Origin: Moraxella bovis
Lineage (GTDB): Bacteria > Pseudomonadota > Gammaproteobacteria > Pseudomonadales > Moraxellaceae
Length of the DNA: 48,159 bases
Direction of reading: 5' to 3'
NCBI RefSeq assembly: GCF_002014975.1
Contig: NZ_MUXV01000062.1
Location: 1 to 48,159, forward strand
Shown here piece after piece: positions 1 through 9,700 of this stretch (positions are counted from its first letter, which is position 1; every line of letters starts with the position of its first letter). A model generated the notes under the pieces. That model saw nothing but the letters and a program-made list of their open reading frames with translations, was not told the DNA's origin and did no database searches. Made by a program: the position numbers and the translations under genes.

Positions 1-68
1 GGGTTTATTTTACAGTTTATCTGATAAATAAATCAAACGCCATTGTATCAATTTTTATCAAGTTTCGC

Positions 69-74
69 TATAAT
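69..74 (+). promoter_or_regulatory. Possible -10 box of the DUF1289 gene
   Basis: A perfect TATAAT lies about 50 bp before the ATG at 125. The best upstream match, TTGTAT at 43-48, is 20 bp away, which is longer than ideal, so the -35 box is uncertain. Confidence 0.35.
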
Positions 75-124
75 TAATACTCCTGCCTGACATTTGCCCT
101 TTTTATTAGCCACACTCGCCTGCC

Positions 125-394
125 ATGCAAAACGAACTTTTTATGATAGACAACCCCTGCATTGGCGTGTGTGCCATGAACAAAAAGGACTACTGTATGG
201 GCTGTTTTAGAAATCGCACCGAACGCCAAACATGGCACATCATCAGCAATGGCGAGCGAGCAAAAATTTTAAAAAACCTTGGTAGACGACGTCGCAACAT
301 TAGCGCCCCACTTCGCCACAAACAACGCCAAACCCTAGTCAATTATGAGTTTGATTTTTATGGGCAGTTTGAGCAGTTAAGTTTTGATTTTTAA
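125..394 (+). CDS. DUF1289 family protein
   Basis: Small 89-residue protein with the cysteine pattern of the DUF1289 family: C12, C16, C24 and C27 in 'NPCIGVC' and 'DYCMGCFR', followed by the usual T-x-x-R-x-x-W segment ('TERQTW'). The spaced cysteines suggest metal or iron-sulfur binding, but no reaction is established for the family. The C-terminal half is basic with an arginine run (GRRRR), then ends in an aromatic and acidic tail. The stop codon lies inside the first unit of a 15-bp tandem repeat. The gene stands alone, with the next gene on the opposite strand. The ATG at 125 has no clear Shine-Dalgarno sequence; the family motif lies right after it, so the start cannot be much later. 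Confidence 0.85.
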   Translation: MQNELFMIDNPCIGVCAMNKKDYCMGCFRNRTERQTWHIISNGERAKILKNLGRRRRNISAPLRHKQRQTLVNYEFDFYGQFEQLSFDF

Positions 395-430
395 ATCAGT
401 GATTTTTAAATCAGTGATTTTTAAATCAGT
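386..430 (+). repeat. Three perfect 15-bp tandem repeats (GATTTTTAAATCAGT)
   Basis: Three identical head-to-tail copies at 386-400, 401-415 and 416-430. Each unit contains a near-palindrome, GATTT/AAATC. The first unit supplies the stop codon of the DUF1289 gene, so the array is its 3' untranslated region. It has the form of a variable-number tandem repeat. Confidence 0.9.
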
Positions 431-540
431 ATCGTCCTGTGGTTTTTATTTACCTTTTTTTATTTATCTTTCTTAATTTGCCTTTTTGCCTTTATCATTT
501 ATCATGGCAAATAAAGAGTAGGCACGCCCTATTTACCCAT

Positions 541-1707
541 TTATTTGCCAAGCTTATTTGCCAACGTCATACACGCTTCATAACGTCTATTGACATTGGT
601 GGCGTACCAGTTGGTGTTTTTGTCCTGTTTCATCTTTGTACTGCTAATCACGACCTGTGGCATGATGGCATAGGTGGGGTCTTTTTTATATTTGGCTTTA
701 AACAGCTCGCTAACCCCTTGATACGTGGCGGTTTGCTCAAAACTTGCTTTTTTCTCTTTTTTCAAATCACTTCTGATTTGGGCGGGGGTGAGCGGTGTTT
801 TGGCGGTGGCGAGCAGGTTGATGAGTGCCGTCTCGGTTTGCGATTTGGCACTGCTCACCGTGCCATTGGCATATAACAGCAAATCGCCATCAATGTCAAG
901 GCTGATTCCTGTTAGGCTTGCCACACGTTTTTGAAAAGCGGAATTTCGACTTGAATACACGCCAGAGTTGTAGTCAGCAAAGCGATACAACGGCTTATCA
1001 TAGTCCGCCTGATACATCATTAAGCGATGAATGCCGTAGTACAGACCGCCATACTGCCCATACATGTCAGCACGCAGGGTGCGGTCGTTCATGTTGGCTC
1101 GGCGGTGGCGTTTGGCGTAGTTGACATGCACCTGCATGGAGCCTAAGGTGGTGATGGGGTTTAGGCGTTCATCAAGGCTCTCACCTGTGAGCTTGGTGAG
1201 ATTGTTCACGCCACTGACTTTATAGGTGCTGGCAAAGTAGTCAAACATCTGTTGGTACAGCTCGTCCAGCTCTTTTTCGGTTTTTACCTTTTTGATTTGG
1301 CTCTCAAAGCTGTTATCCTTGGTCGGGCGAGTGGCGAGCATGGTGCGAAACACGCCAGCGAGCTGTTTACCCAGTTTGTCTTCTAGCTTATCATCGATGG
1401 CACGTAAGGACGCTTGCCCGAGATTGGCAACGGCAGGATTGGCGTGAAAGTTGGACTCTTGGTCGATGACCGCAACCACGGTGCAGATGTTCTCTTTGTC
1501 CTTATGCAGTTTTAGCTCGTCAAATATCGCCCCGATGTCGCTTGCCCAACTTGCCTTGTCCTGTGAGCGGTTGGGTAGCACTTTGGCAATCTCATCATCT
1601 GACAAGATGGGCGTGTCGGGCGTCTCTTGGGTGCAGGCGGTCAGCAGGATGGCACCGCCAAACAGAGCGATGTATAAGGACAGATTTTTTAACAGTGGAT
1701 TTTTCAT
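541..1707 (-). CDS. DUF1615 family lipoprotein
   Basis: Predicted outer-membrane or periplasmic lipoprotein of the DUF1615 family, about 388 residues from the start chosen here. From ATG 1705-1707 it begins with a positively charged n-region (MKNPLLKN), a hydrophobic core and a lipobox ending in LLTAC, so the mature protein would start at a lipidated cysteine. The open frame extends 21 codons further upstream to 1770, but that extension would put extra sequence before a good lipoprotein signal. The mature part has the conserved 'VIDQESNFHANPAV' segment, which resembles the active-site region of lytic transglycosylase-like folds (E-S); a muralytic role is inference only. It lies 103 bp downstream of tesB on the same strand and may share its transcript. 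Confidence 0.8.
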   Translation of the reverse strand: MKNPLLKNLSLYIALFGGAILLTACTQETPDTPILSDDEIAKVLPNRSQDKASWASDIGAIFDELKLHKDKENICTVVAVIDQESNFHANPAVANLGQASLRAIDDKLEDKLGKQLAGVFRTMLATRPTKDNSFESQIKKVKTEKELDELYQQMFDYFASTYKVSGVNNLTKLTGESLDERLNPITTLGSMQVHVNYAKRHRRANMNDRTLRADMYGQYGGLYYGIHRLMMYQADYDKPLYRFADYNSGVYSSRNSAFQKRVASLTGISLDIDGDLLLYANGTVSSAKSQTETALINLLATAKTPLTPAQIRSDLKKEKKASFEQTATYQGVSELFKAKYKKDPTYAIMPQVVISSTKMKQDKNTNWYATNVNRRYEACMTLANKLGK

Positions 1708-1810
1708 AAAGTGATAAAAAAACAATGACAAGCCAAAAAAACGGCTTATTGTAGCAAAATAATGCCCCAATAAGCCTTGCCCGACATTAATGCCATGTGT
1801 GATTTTTGTA

Positions 1811-2752
1811 TCACGAACTGCTGGTCACATGCTCACCGCCAACCAGTCGCATAAGCCCTTCTTGTTGGGTGGTGGCGACAAGCCTGCCATCTTGCCAAAA
1901 CTGCCCGTTGTTTAGCCCCTTGGCGTGACTGGTCGTGTCGCTCCACATGTCATACAGTAGCCAGTCGCTGACATCAAAGGGGCGATGAAAATGCATGCTG
2001 TGGTCAATGCTCGCCACTTGTAAACCCTTGGTCATAAAGCTAAGTCCGTGCGACATCAGCCCCGTACCCACCAAATAAAAGTCGGACGCAAAGGCAAGCA
2101 GAGCCTGATGAATGGCGACAGGCTGGTCTTGTAGCCCATTGATACGAAGCCAGTTGGCTTGACGGGGTCGCATGGGCTGTGGATGAATAGGGTCTCGGGG
2201 CGTGACAGGGCGTATCTCGACATGGCGTTTACGCAGGTAGCGGGCTTTTAGGGCGTCGGGGATTTTGCCGACATGAGCGTCTTTTAGCTCCTGCTCACTT
2301 TGTAAGGTGTCAGGGTGCGGATATTTGGGCATGCTCTCTTGGTAGTCCAGTCCGCCTTCCATGGGTGAGAATGACGCGATCATGCTAAAAATGACCTGCT
2401 CGGTCGTGCCAAGCGTGGGGTCGTCAGGGTTGTTTGGCACGTTTTGTACCGCCACGACTTGCCGAGCCGATAGGCTTTTGCCATCACGCAAACGGCGAAC
2501 TTGGTAGATGACTGGCAGGCGAATGTCGCCCCCACGCAAAAAATAACCGTGAAAACTGTGACAAGGCTTGTCTATCTGGAGCGTCTTTGCCCCCGCCATC
2601 ATCGCTTGGGCAAGCACCTGCCCACCGAACACCCTTGCCCCCACGTAGTCAAAGCTCGGTGCCGAAAACACATCAAGGGTTATCTCGGTTAGGGTCAAAG
2701 TCGTCATCAAGTCACGAATCAAACTATCATCAGGCGTATTTGGCATAATCAT
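1811..2752 (-). CDS. tesB: Acyl-CoA thioesterase II
   Basis: TesB-type double hot-dog thioesterase that hydrolyses acyl-CoA to free fatty acid and CoA in the cytoplasm. The 313-residue length is somewhat above the E. coli enzyme (286). Visible family segments are 'RVFGGQVLAQA' in the first hot dog, 'HSFHGYFLRGGD', and in the second hot dog 'SIDHSMHFHRPF' and a C-terminal 'EGLMR'. These match the conserved Asp, Thr/Ser and Gln active-site layout of the family. Two in-frame ATGs, at 2752 and 2746, are both possible starts; neither has a strong Shine-Dalgarno sequence. The gene is divergent from plsB with about 150 bp between them. Confidence 0.92.
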   Translation of the reverse strand: MIMPNTPDDSLIRDLMTTLTLTEITLDVFSAPSFDYVGARVFGGQVLAQAMMAGAKTLQIDKPCHSFHGYFLRGGDIRLPVIYQVRRLRDGKSLSARQVVAVQNVPNNPDDPTLGTTEQVIFSMIASFSPMEGGLDYQESMPKYPHPDTLQSEQELKDAHVGKIPDALKARYLRKRHVEIRPVTPRDPIHPQPMRPRQANWLRINGLQDQPVAIHQALLAFASDFYLVGTGLMSHGLSFMTKGLQVASIDHSMHFHRPFDVSDWLLYDMWSDTTSHAKGLNNGQFWQDGRLVATTQQEGLMRLVGGEHVTSSS

Positions 2753-2852
2753 TCCACAAATCTAAATGGCTAAGGGCAAACAGTGCTATCTGTATTGACA
2801 AATGTCATCAAACCACACCGTTTCTGGCAGGCGTACAAGTATAACAAAATTT

Positions 2853-2882
2853 TTGTCCATTTCTAGTTAAAAATGTTAAAAT
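2853..2882 (+). promoter_or_regulatory. Predicted sigma-70 promoter of plsB
   Basis: TTGTCC (2853-2858) and TAAAAT (2877-2882) are separated by 18 bp. They place a transcription start about 15 bp before the plsB ATG at 2903, giving a very short leader. This fits the weak or missing Shine-Dalgarno sequence there. Confidence 0.5.
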
Positions 2883-2902
2883 ACTAAGATTATTGTCAAA
2901 TC

Positions 2903-5545
2903 ATGGCACGTACTATGTTAAAACTTCCGAATATCTCTCAGATTTTTTCTAAAAAACCAAATAACACCCCAAAACCCACCCACCAAAACCAACAAGAAGC
3001 CCCCAAAAGAGCAGAAAACAAACCATCGGTCTATCGCAACTTATCAGGCAAAGGCTTATCTTTGGCGGTTAAGGCACAAATCTTGGGCGAAGTGCCAGAG
3101 CTTGATGATGATATTCCCACCTTTTATGTGCTAAGAGAATATTCACGTTCCAACAGTCTGCTCGTGGATGTTAAAACCCAAGAGCTAAATTTACCGTCTG
3201 CCCTTGCCAGTACCAGCGTTGGCAGTCTTAATGAGAGTGCCTCGGTCATCTTTTTAAAGCACCGTCACGGCTCAGAGAACATTCCATCGCCACGCTTAGA
3301 GCGACTCATCAAAGCATGTATCGATGACCCCACATTGCGTGTGCGACTCATCCCCGTGACCATCCTATGGGGACGAGCCCCAAGCAAAGAAGACAGCCTG
3401 TTTCGCCTGCTCATGGCGGACGAATGGAATAGTCCCAGCATTCCCAAACAGCTCTTTAATATCGGGGTCATGGGGCGTGATACGGCAGTGCAGTTTGCTC
3501 AGCCCAAGGATTTACAAAAGCTTATCCAAGACAGCAAGGACAATCATGCTGACAATGCAGACCTTAGTACATCGCACTTGGCAAACCATATCAGCCAACG
3601 CCTAAAAGGCTATTTGGACAAACAACGCACCAGTATCATCGGACCTGACCTATCTGACAAACGCAACGTGACGGGGCAAATCTTATCATCGCCCATCGTC
3701 CAAGAAGCCATAGAAAAAGAAGCCATCCGCACAGGCAAAACCATCGCCCAAATCAAAAAAGAAGCCAGCGGTTATGTGGGTGAGATAACAAGCGATTATT
3801 CACACTCTGTCGTCCGTTTTTTTGACCACTTTTTGACGTGGCTATGGGAGCGACTCTATGACGGCGTGGAAGTGCGTCATTTTGAGCGGGTGCGTAAGCT
3901 TGCCCCCGACCACCAAATCATCTATGTACCATGCCATCGCAGTCATATGGACTACCTGCTCTTATCTTATGTCATCTACAAACGGGGCTTACGCATCCCT
4001 TACATCGCCGCAGGGGATAACCTAAACATCCCTGTACTGGGCGAGATATTGCGTAGTGGCGGAGCATTCTTTATGAGACGTAGCTTTAAGGGCAACGCCT
4101 TGTACAGCACGGTGTTTAAGGAATATCTACACACACTCATGCAACGGGCTGTCCCCATTGAGTACTTCATCGAAGGCGGTCGCTCTCGTTCAGGTCGTCT
4201 GCTACCGCCCAAGCTCGGTATGCTTGCCATGACCGTGGGTAGTTATCTGCGTGAGCCTGCCAAACCCGTGGTTTTTGTCCCGACTTATATCAGTTATGAG
4301 CGGATTATGGAAGGGGCGACTTATGTGGGCGAGCTCAAAGGCAAACCCAAAGAAAGCGAAAACCTGCTTAGTCTCATCAAGACCGCCCAAAAGATTGAAC
4401 GGGTATTTGGCACGGTGCATCTGTCCTTTGGCGAACCGCTACACCTGACCCAATTTTTGGATAAATTTAACATCAAAACTGGCAAAGACACCCTAGCGTT
4501 AAGCCCTGATGAACAAGCGGACAACGACAAGCAAACCCACGCCATGATTACCAACATCGGCGTCAAAATCATGCAAAACATCAACAAATCAGCAGTCGTC
4601 AATCCTGTCTCCCTGCTGGCACTCGTACTACTGTCCACCCCCAAATCCGCCCTTGATGAAGCTCAAGCGATAGAACAAATCGCCCTATATCAGCGTATCG
4701 CCCAAGCCCTGCCTTATGACAAGGACACCTTTGTCACTGACATGAACCCCAAAGACATCTTGGCGTATGGCTTGCAGTTAGAACTCATCGAACGCACTCC
4801 CCACGTGCTAGGCGACATGATAAAAGTGGCGGACAAACAAGCTCCCTTGCTTAGCTACTTCAAAAACAACATCCTGCACGTCTTTATCCTAGCCAGTTTT
4901 ATCGCTTCACTGGTGCAACGTAATGGACGCATGTACCGTGATAAGCTAGAAAACATCAGCGAGCTTTTGTATCCCTTTTTACAAACCGAGCTGTTTTTAA
5001 AACACCCGCAACGTAGCATCAAAGACACCATTGGCGAGATTTTGGACGTACTTATCAAAGAAAATCTGGTTGTCGAATGGGACGGCGTACTCATCAGTGC
5101 CCCCGAAACCAACTCGCCTGCCTACCAACAGCTCATCGTGCTTGCCGACCCTGCCGAGCAGAGTTTGGAACGCTACTTTATGGCTTTGACCTTATTGTCC
5201 GAACAAGGTGCACACCGCCTAAATACCGAACAAGTCGTCAATCTGTGCTACTTCCTAGGGCAAAGGGTGTCCGTGCTGTATGCCGATGATTTGCCTGACA
5301 TGTTTGATAAGGCGTTATTTACAAGCTTCTTAGATACGCTCGTACGCATGGGTTATGTGCAGATTGAGCCTGAGACGGGCATGATTGATTTTGATGAACG
5401 CATTGACAAAATCGCCGAACACGCCAAATACGTCCTAAATCCCGACATGATTGAGTTGCTGCGTCACACCGCTCGCCTAAACGACGATGAGATTGACAGC
5501 GTCATGAATGAGATGAATAAAAAGCGTAAATTTGGACGTAAATAG
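2903..5545 (+). CDS. plsB: Glycerol-3-phosphate 1-O-acyltransferase
   Basis: PlsB transfers an acyl chain from acyl-ACP or acyl-CoA to the sn-1 position of glycerol-3-phosphate, the first step of phospholipid synthesis, at the inner membrane. The 880-residue length fits the large PlsB type. The acyltransferase signature HX4D is at H345-D350 ('HRSHMDYL'), followed by the 'GAFFMRRSF' block and 'EGGRSRSGR' at about 424-432, which form the glycerol-3-phosphate site. The N-terminal region of about 45 residues is rich in Lys, Pro and Gln and poorly conserved. The ATG at 2903 lacks a clear ribosome site, and ATG 2915 is an alternative. It is divergent from tesB. A second, small acyltransferase lies downstream across a 376-bp repeat-filled gap. 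Confidence 0.96.
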   Translation: MARTMLKLPNISQIFSKKPNNTPKPTHQNQQEAPKRAENKPSVYRNLSGKGLSLAVKAQILGEVPELDDDIPTFYVLREYSRSNSLLVDVKTQELNLPSALASTSVGSLNESASVIFLKHRHGSENIPSPRLERLIKACIDDPTLRVRLIPVTILWGRAPSKEDSLFRLLMADEWNSPSIPKQLFNIGVMGRDTAVQFAQPKDLQKLIQDSKDNHADNADLSTSHLANHISQRLKGYLDKQRTSIIGPDLSDKRNVTGQILSSPIVQEAIEKEAIRTGKTIAQIKKEASGYVGEITSDYSHSVVRFFDHFLTWLWERLYDGVEVRHFERVRKLAPDHQIIYVPCHRSHMDYLLLSYVIYKRGLRIPYIAAGDNLNIPVLGEILRSGGAFFMRRSFKGNALYSTVFKEYLHTLMQRAVPIEYFIEGGRSRSGRLLPPKLGMLAMTVGSYLREPAKPVVFVPTYISYERIMEGATYVGELKGKPKESENLLSLIKTAQKIERVFGTVHLSFGEPLHLTQFLDKFNIKTGKDTLALSPDEQADNDKQTHAMITNIGVKIMQNINKSAVVNPVSLLALVLLSTPKSALDEAQAIEQIALYQRIAQALPYDKDTFVTDMNPKDILAYGLQLELIERTPHVLGDMIKVADKQAPLLSYFKNNILHVFILASFIASLVQRNGRMYRDKLENISELLYPFLQTELFLKHPQRSIKDTIGEILDVLIKENLVVEWDGVLISAPETNSPAYQQLIVLADPAEQSLERYFMALTLLSEQGAHRLNTEQVVNLCYFLGQRVSVLYADDLPDMFDKALFTSFLDTLVRMGYVQIEPETGMIDFDERIDKIAEHAKYVLNPDMIELLRHTARLNDDEIDSVMNEMNKKRKFGRK

Positions 5546-5576
5546 CTGATTTATTAGTTTAAAACACAGATAAAGA

Positions 5577-5667
5577 ACTTTAAAATTACCACAGATTTAT
5601 AATATGTGGGCGTAGGGACGTGCTGAGCACGTCCCTACAAAGCCTGTGGCAAATATCAAATTCGTTA
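5577..5667 (+). repeat. Dispersed repeat A, copy 1, with a 27-nt palindrome
   Basis: Positions 5577-5622 align with 14705-14752 (shared core 'AACTTTAAAATTAC' and 'GTAGGGxCGTG'). Both copies continue with a 'AAATATCAA' segment. Copy 1 has an extra internal piece that makes a perfect odd palindrome at 5612-5638 (13-bp arms around one G). It lies about 30 bp past the plsB stop, so the hairpin may also act in termination or RNA stability, but no U-run follows it. Confidence 0.75.
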
Positions 5668-5698
5668 GATATACATCAAAATGCGTTGAATATTTGAT

Positions 5699-5816
5699 GG
5701 TAGTCCAAAAAGTATGCCAAATTAGGTTTTCCGTTCGCCCTGAGCCTGCCTACGGGTCGGTTTCCGTCATGGTTCGACTTAGCTCACCACGAACGGAAAC
5801 CGTGGTACTTTTTCAT
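5699..5816 (+). repeat. Dispersed repeat B, copy 1
   Basis: This stretch matches the reverse complement of 23555-23661. Shared parts are 'AGTATGCCAAA', 'TAGGTTTTCCGTTCGCC' and 'GTCGGTTTCCGTCATGG', with more divergence in the centre. Arms CCGTTCG and CGAACGG can pair into a long hairpin. The centre resembles widespread REP-type palindromes that carry GAGCCTG/GAACGG arms. With repeat A it fills the gap between plsB and the next gene. Confidence 0.8.
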
Positions 5817-5921
5817 TTTGTAGAGTGTACATGGGGCAAATGATAATTTGTCCCATGAAAGACACACCCATTTAAAACGTGTCTCCCAGACACACCCAAA
5901 CCCATTTTAAGGAAAATCCCC

Positions 5922-6560
5922 ATGGACATGAACGCCCTACCCACCATCGACCCCACCGCCCTAGGCGATAACGTTCCACGCAGGCATGGCAAAATCGCCC
6001 CACGCCTTGCCCGTGCCTTTTTGGACAAGACAGGCTGGCGTATCACAGGCGAGATTCCCAACGTCTCGCAGGCGGTACTGCTTGCTGTTCCCCACACCTC
6101 CAACATGGACGGTGTGTACGCCATTCCCACCCTACTCGCCCTTGATGTGAACATCAAATTACTGGGTAAAAAACAGCTGTTCAAGCTCCCCATCATGTCG
6201 CATTTTTTGACGTGGGCAGGGGTCATTCCCATTGATAGGGACAAAAAAGGCTCGGTACTACAAGCCAACATTGACCGCTTTAAAACTGGCAAACCGCTCT
6301 TTTTGGGGCTAGCCCCCGAAGGTACTCGGGGTTATACCGATGAGTGGAAAACGGGCTTTTATTATCTGGCAGTGGGGGCAGGCGTGCCTATCTTGCCTGT
6401 GGCGATGGATTATAAAACCAAAGAAGTCCGCTTTATGCCCCTATTCTACCCCACAGGCGACATTGAGAAGGATTTGCCCAAGATTTATGCCTATTATAAC
6501 GGCGTAGAAGGCAGGCATGTAGGTAAAATGTCTAAGCCACTACAAGATTTGTCAAAATGA
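5922..6560 (+). CDS. 1-acyl-sn-glycerol-3-phosphate acyltransferase family protein
   Basis: A 212-residue lysophospholipid-acyltransferase-family enzyme. The HX4D motif is H58-D63 ('HTSNMDG'), followed by a 'KKQLFK' block at about 83-88 and 'APEGTR' at 131-136, the usual acyl-acceptor motif. Family members move an acyl chain to lysophosphatidic acid or related lipids. The short length and lack of an obvious N-terminal membrane helix set it apart from classical PlsC, so the acceptor is uncertain. The start at 5922 is supported by AAGGA nine bases upstream. The frame is open to the end of an uninterrupted, well-conserved domain. It is likely transcribed alone, with a strong hairpin terminator at 6735. 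Confidence 0.85.
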   Translation: MDMNALPTIDPTALGDNVPRRHGKIAPRLARAFLDKTGWRITGEIPNVSQAVLLAVPHTSNMDGVYAIPTLLALDVNIKLLGKKQLFKLPIMSHFLTWAGVIPIDRDKKGSVLQANIDRFKTGKPLFLGLAPEGTRGYTDEWKTGFYYLAVGAGVPILPVAMDYKTKEVRFMPLFYPTGDIEKDLPKIYAYYNGVEGRHVGKMSKPLQDLSK

Positions 6561-6640
6561 TGGCTGAGATAGTTGATAATGATTGGGTAAAAAAATACAA
6601 AGACAGACAATATTAACAAGGATTTTGACACAGAAAAACC

Positions 6641-6724
6641 ATCTGACCACTTAACTGGGTAAATTTTAAGGTTTTTACTTGACTTTTAAATTAAGTGGTC
6701 GGATAGCCATTTTTCATACAAAAC
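6641..6724. repeat. Palindromic miniature repeat C, copy 1
   Basis: About 66 bp are bounded by imperfect terminal inverted repeats, ATCTGACCACTTAA on the left and TTAAGTGGTCGGATAG on the right. The reverse complement of this stretch, plus about 18 bp of flank (GTTTTGTATGAAAAATGG), matches 35235-35322. The element has no coding capacity and is consistent with a MITE-like element. Confidence 0.85.
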
Positions 6725-6734
6725 CACACAAAAC

Positions 6735-6765
6735 AAACCGCCCCAAACTTTGGAGCGGTTTTTTT
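6735..6765. terminator. Rho-independent terminator between convergent genes
   Basis: Stem AAACCGC-CCAAA / TTTGG-GCGGTTT followed by seven T on the plus strand, with an A-rich run on the other side. It lies between the acyltransferase (plus) and the Bap gene end (minus, 6797), so it may serve both. Confidence 0.85.
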
Positions 6766-6796
6766 ATTAACAGGCTTTCATTATAAGGCTTTTTGA

Positions 6797-9700
6797 TTAC
6801 AAAATGGTAATGTCTTGGTCAATATAGAGCTTAACATCGTTATTACTCCAAATGTTGTAGGTTGTACCTTCTTGTTGTTCAGTACCACCCTTAGTCCAAG
6901 TACCAGAGATGTCAGTTTGTGAGGTTTCACCTGACTGTAGCACACTACCCAAGGTTACGGTATCGCCCACATCGCCTTTGATGTACAAAGATTGCCCATC
7001 GCCAACATAGTTGGTTGTCGCCAGCAAATCGCCAAAATTGTCCATCGTCACATGTTGCAAATCAATCGCCCCATTGCTTAGGTCAATCACGGGCAAATCA
7101 GCATTGACATCCGCATCCGCTTGCACATCGGCATCGGCGTGCAAGTCTGGGTTTTCAAAGCCACCTGCTGGCTTGTTGTTGAGCAAATTAAACTTGACAT
7201 TTACCGCCGCACTATCGCCATCTTTGTCGCCATAGTTAAACTTAAAGTTCAACGCATCGCCCCCTGCCACTTTGTCGTTGGCACCTTTCACAGGCTTAAA
7301 CTGGTATTGACCATCTGCCTGACCTGTAAAGGTACCCATAACCTCTTGACCTTTTTTGATGCTAAAGGTATTGTCGACGGTTTGTTCGGCTGTATAGCCA
7401 TTTGTACCATTTACAAACGACCATGTACCATTTGTTGCTCCATCGGCAGAGACATCGGCTTTGCCTGTCAAGGCTTTGCCCTCAAACAACGCTATCGCCC
7501 CGTCAGAGACTGGCACCAGTCTGGCTTTGAGCGTAAACTTATTCACCCTGTCCTCACCAGTTTCCATTGCAATCACATTCTTTGCGTCAAAACCTCTAAG
7601 GTAATAACTTGATTCTATCGAAACACCATTTGCAGTTGTACCAGAAATGACTAGATTATATAGATTACCACCGACCTCAATTGGTTCGTTCTTGTTTTCT
7701 ACCACTAGATAATCAGCAGCTCTTAAACCAGGAACCTCAATAACATGAACAACCGTTGAAACGTTGACCGTTTTTTCCACACCATCAATGGACAAGTTGA
7801 AAGTCATATCCACAGGCACGCCTTCATCAGGGTAAGAATATCTTGGAGCTGGATCAGTCTTTTTATTACCATGCTCAATTTCCCCAAATTCAAATTCTTG
7901 GGTAGCATCAGGCACATCAAGATTGTTTGGTGCTGACACTTTCAAGTGAGCGTTACTCGTTCCTCTCCTTGTTGATTTACCCCAATAAATTTTGGCACCG
8001 CCTTCATCAGCCGTTAAAGAGGGGCTGTCCGCTACAGACTGTGCATTAAAACCAAAGGTTGACCCTTTCACGCCAGCACTTGGTGGTGCTGAATCCGCCA
8101 AATTGATGTCTTTGGTTTGCGGATTGCCCTCATTAGCCACAGGCTTATCATCAACCACCCTAATGGTTAAGTCGCTTTCGGCAACCACTTGCGTATCTTT
8201 GACCACCTGTACTTTGGGCTTGGCAAGCAACGCCTCGCCATTGCCATCTTGGTCTTTGTGATCAATCGCTCCTTTTAGCTCAACTTGGTATTTGTAAGTA
8301 CCGCCTTCATTGACCACTTTGACCACAGCAATCTCTTTGACACCTGCTTTGGCGGTCAAAGTCATTTTATCAGGGCTTTGCTCCCAAGTGATTGGCACGC
8401 CACCGCTTGTGATGTTGTTTGCTTGTGGAGCGATCAATTGCACCGTTTCGCCAGCTTTGAGATTGTCAATGTTTAGCAAACCTGTAACTTCTTTGACGCC
8501 GCCTTGAGTTTTGCTACCCTCTGGCAAAGCCGATTCAAACAAGACCGCTTTGGCATTTTGCGGATCTGTGACTTGTGGTTGACCAGTGCCTGTGGCTGGT
8601 TGCACGGTAATGGTTGCCACAGGTGCTGGTACATTACTGTTATTGGTTGCCGCAGTCTGTGGAATATTTGCCGCATCGTTACCAGTAACATCTTGAATAG
8701 CATTGTCATCATTGCCTGCTGTTGGGTCTGTATAAGCAACTTTAACATCTTGACCTTGAGTAACAGGTTTTGGCAATGTCAAGGTAACTTTATTACCTTC
8801 AACACTCACAACTGGTTTTACAGGCTGACCATCAACGGTTACTGTAAAGTTATCAGCAACTGGTGGTTTGGTTGTATCAAGTGGCTCGCTAAAGTTTAGC
8901 TCAATCTTATCACCTGTTTCAGGGATATTAGGCGTGCCTACCAAGGTTGGTGCTGTGGTGTCAGAAGCGTTGGCAGTGGTTGGGGTAGATTCATTATCAG
9001 ACTCATCTTTTGCCGTGACGGTGACTGATTCGCCATTGGTTAAAGGTTTGTCCAAATCAACCGTGTAGTTGCCTTCATCATCTGCGACACCTGTGCCAAT
9101 GGTTTTACCATCTTTGTCTTTGATGGTGACAGTGGCATTAGGCTCGGTGGTGCCGGTGACTTTATCGCCTTTATCGCTCACTTCTGCGGTAGGTTTAGCA
9201 GGAGCGGTGGTGTCGATGACAACATTCTGCTCAGCTGATGGTCCTGCTGTCTTGGTGTTATCTTTGCTAACAATCTGTGCTTTGATAGGATGAGTACCCT
9301 CTGGCAGAGCATTGTTCATAAATTCGGCTGTCCATTTGCCTGAAGCATCCACAACCGCATCCACGGTTTGTCCGTTTAGAGTAACCACAACCTTCTCGTC
9401 ATCAGGCAGGGCTTTATCCAACGTGCCAGATACCGCCAAAGTAGTATCATTTGTGATAAAGTCGCCAGCAACGCCTGTATCGTCACTGATGGCAGTAATG
9501 GCAACTTGATTACCTTGACCCGCCGCTTTTGAATCATCAACAATGGTAATGTCTGCGGTCTTAGCATCATCTCCTGAGCCAACAACAATGGTTGCCTTTT
9601 GGTCGGCTTCCACACCATCATTGCCTTTAATGGGCAGGTCTACATTGAACTTATCCACACCTGCTGGCACGGTAATTTTACCCGACTCACGGTCATAGCT

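Noticed and set aside
439..876. 145-codon plus-strand frame
   Set aside because: It lies antisense to the DUF1615 lipoprotein gene; composition is that of a shadow frame with no domain.
5646..5843. 65-codon plus-strand frame after plsB
   Set aside because: It falls inside dispersed repeats A and B and has no ribosome site; the DNA is explained by the repeats.
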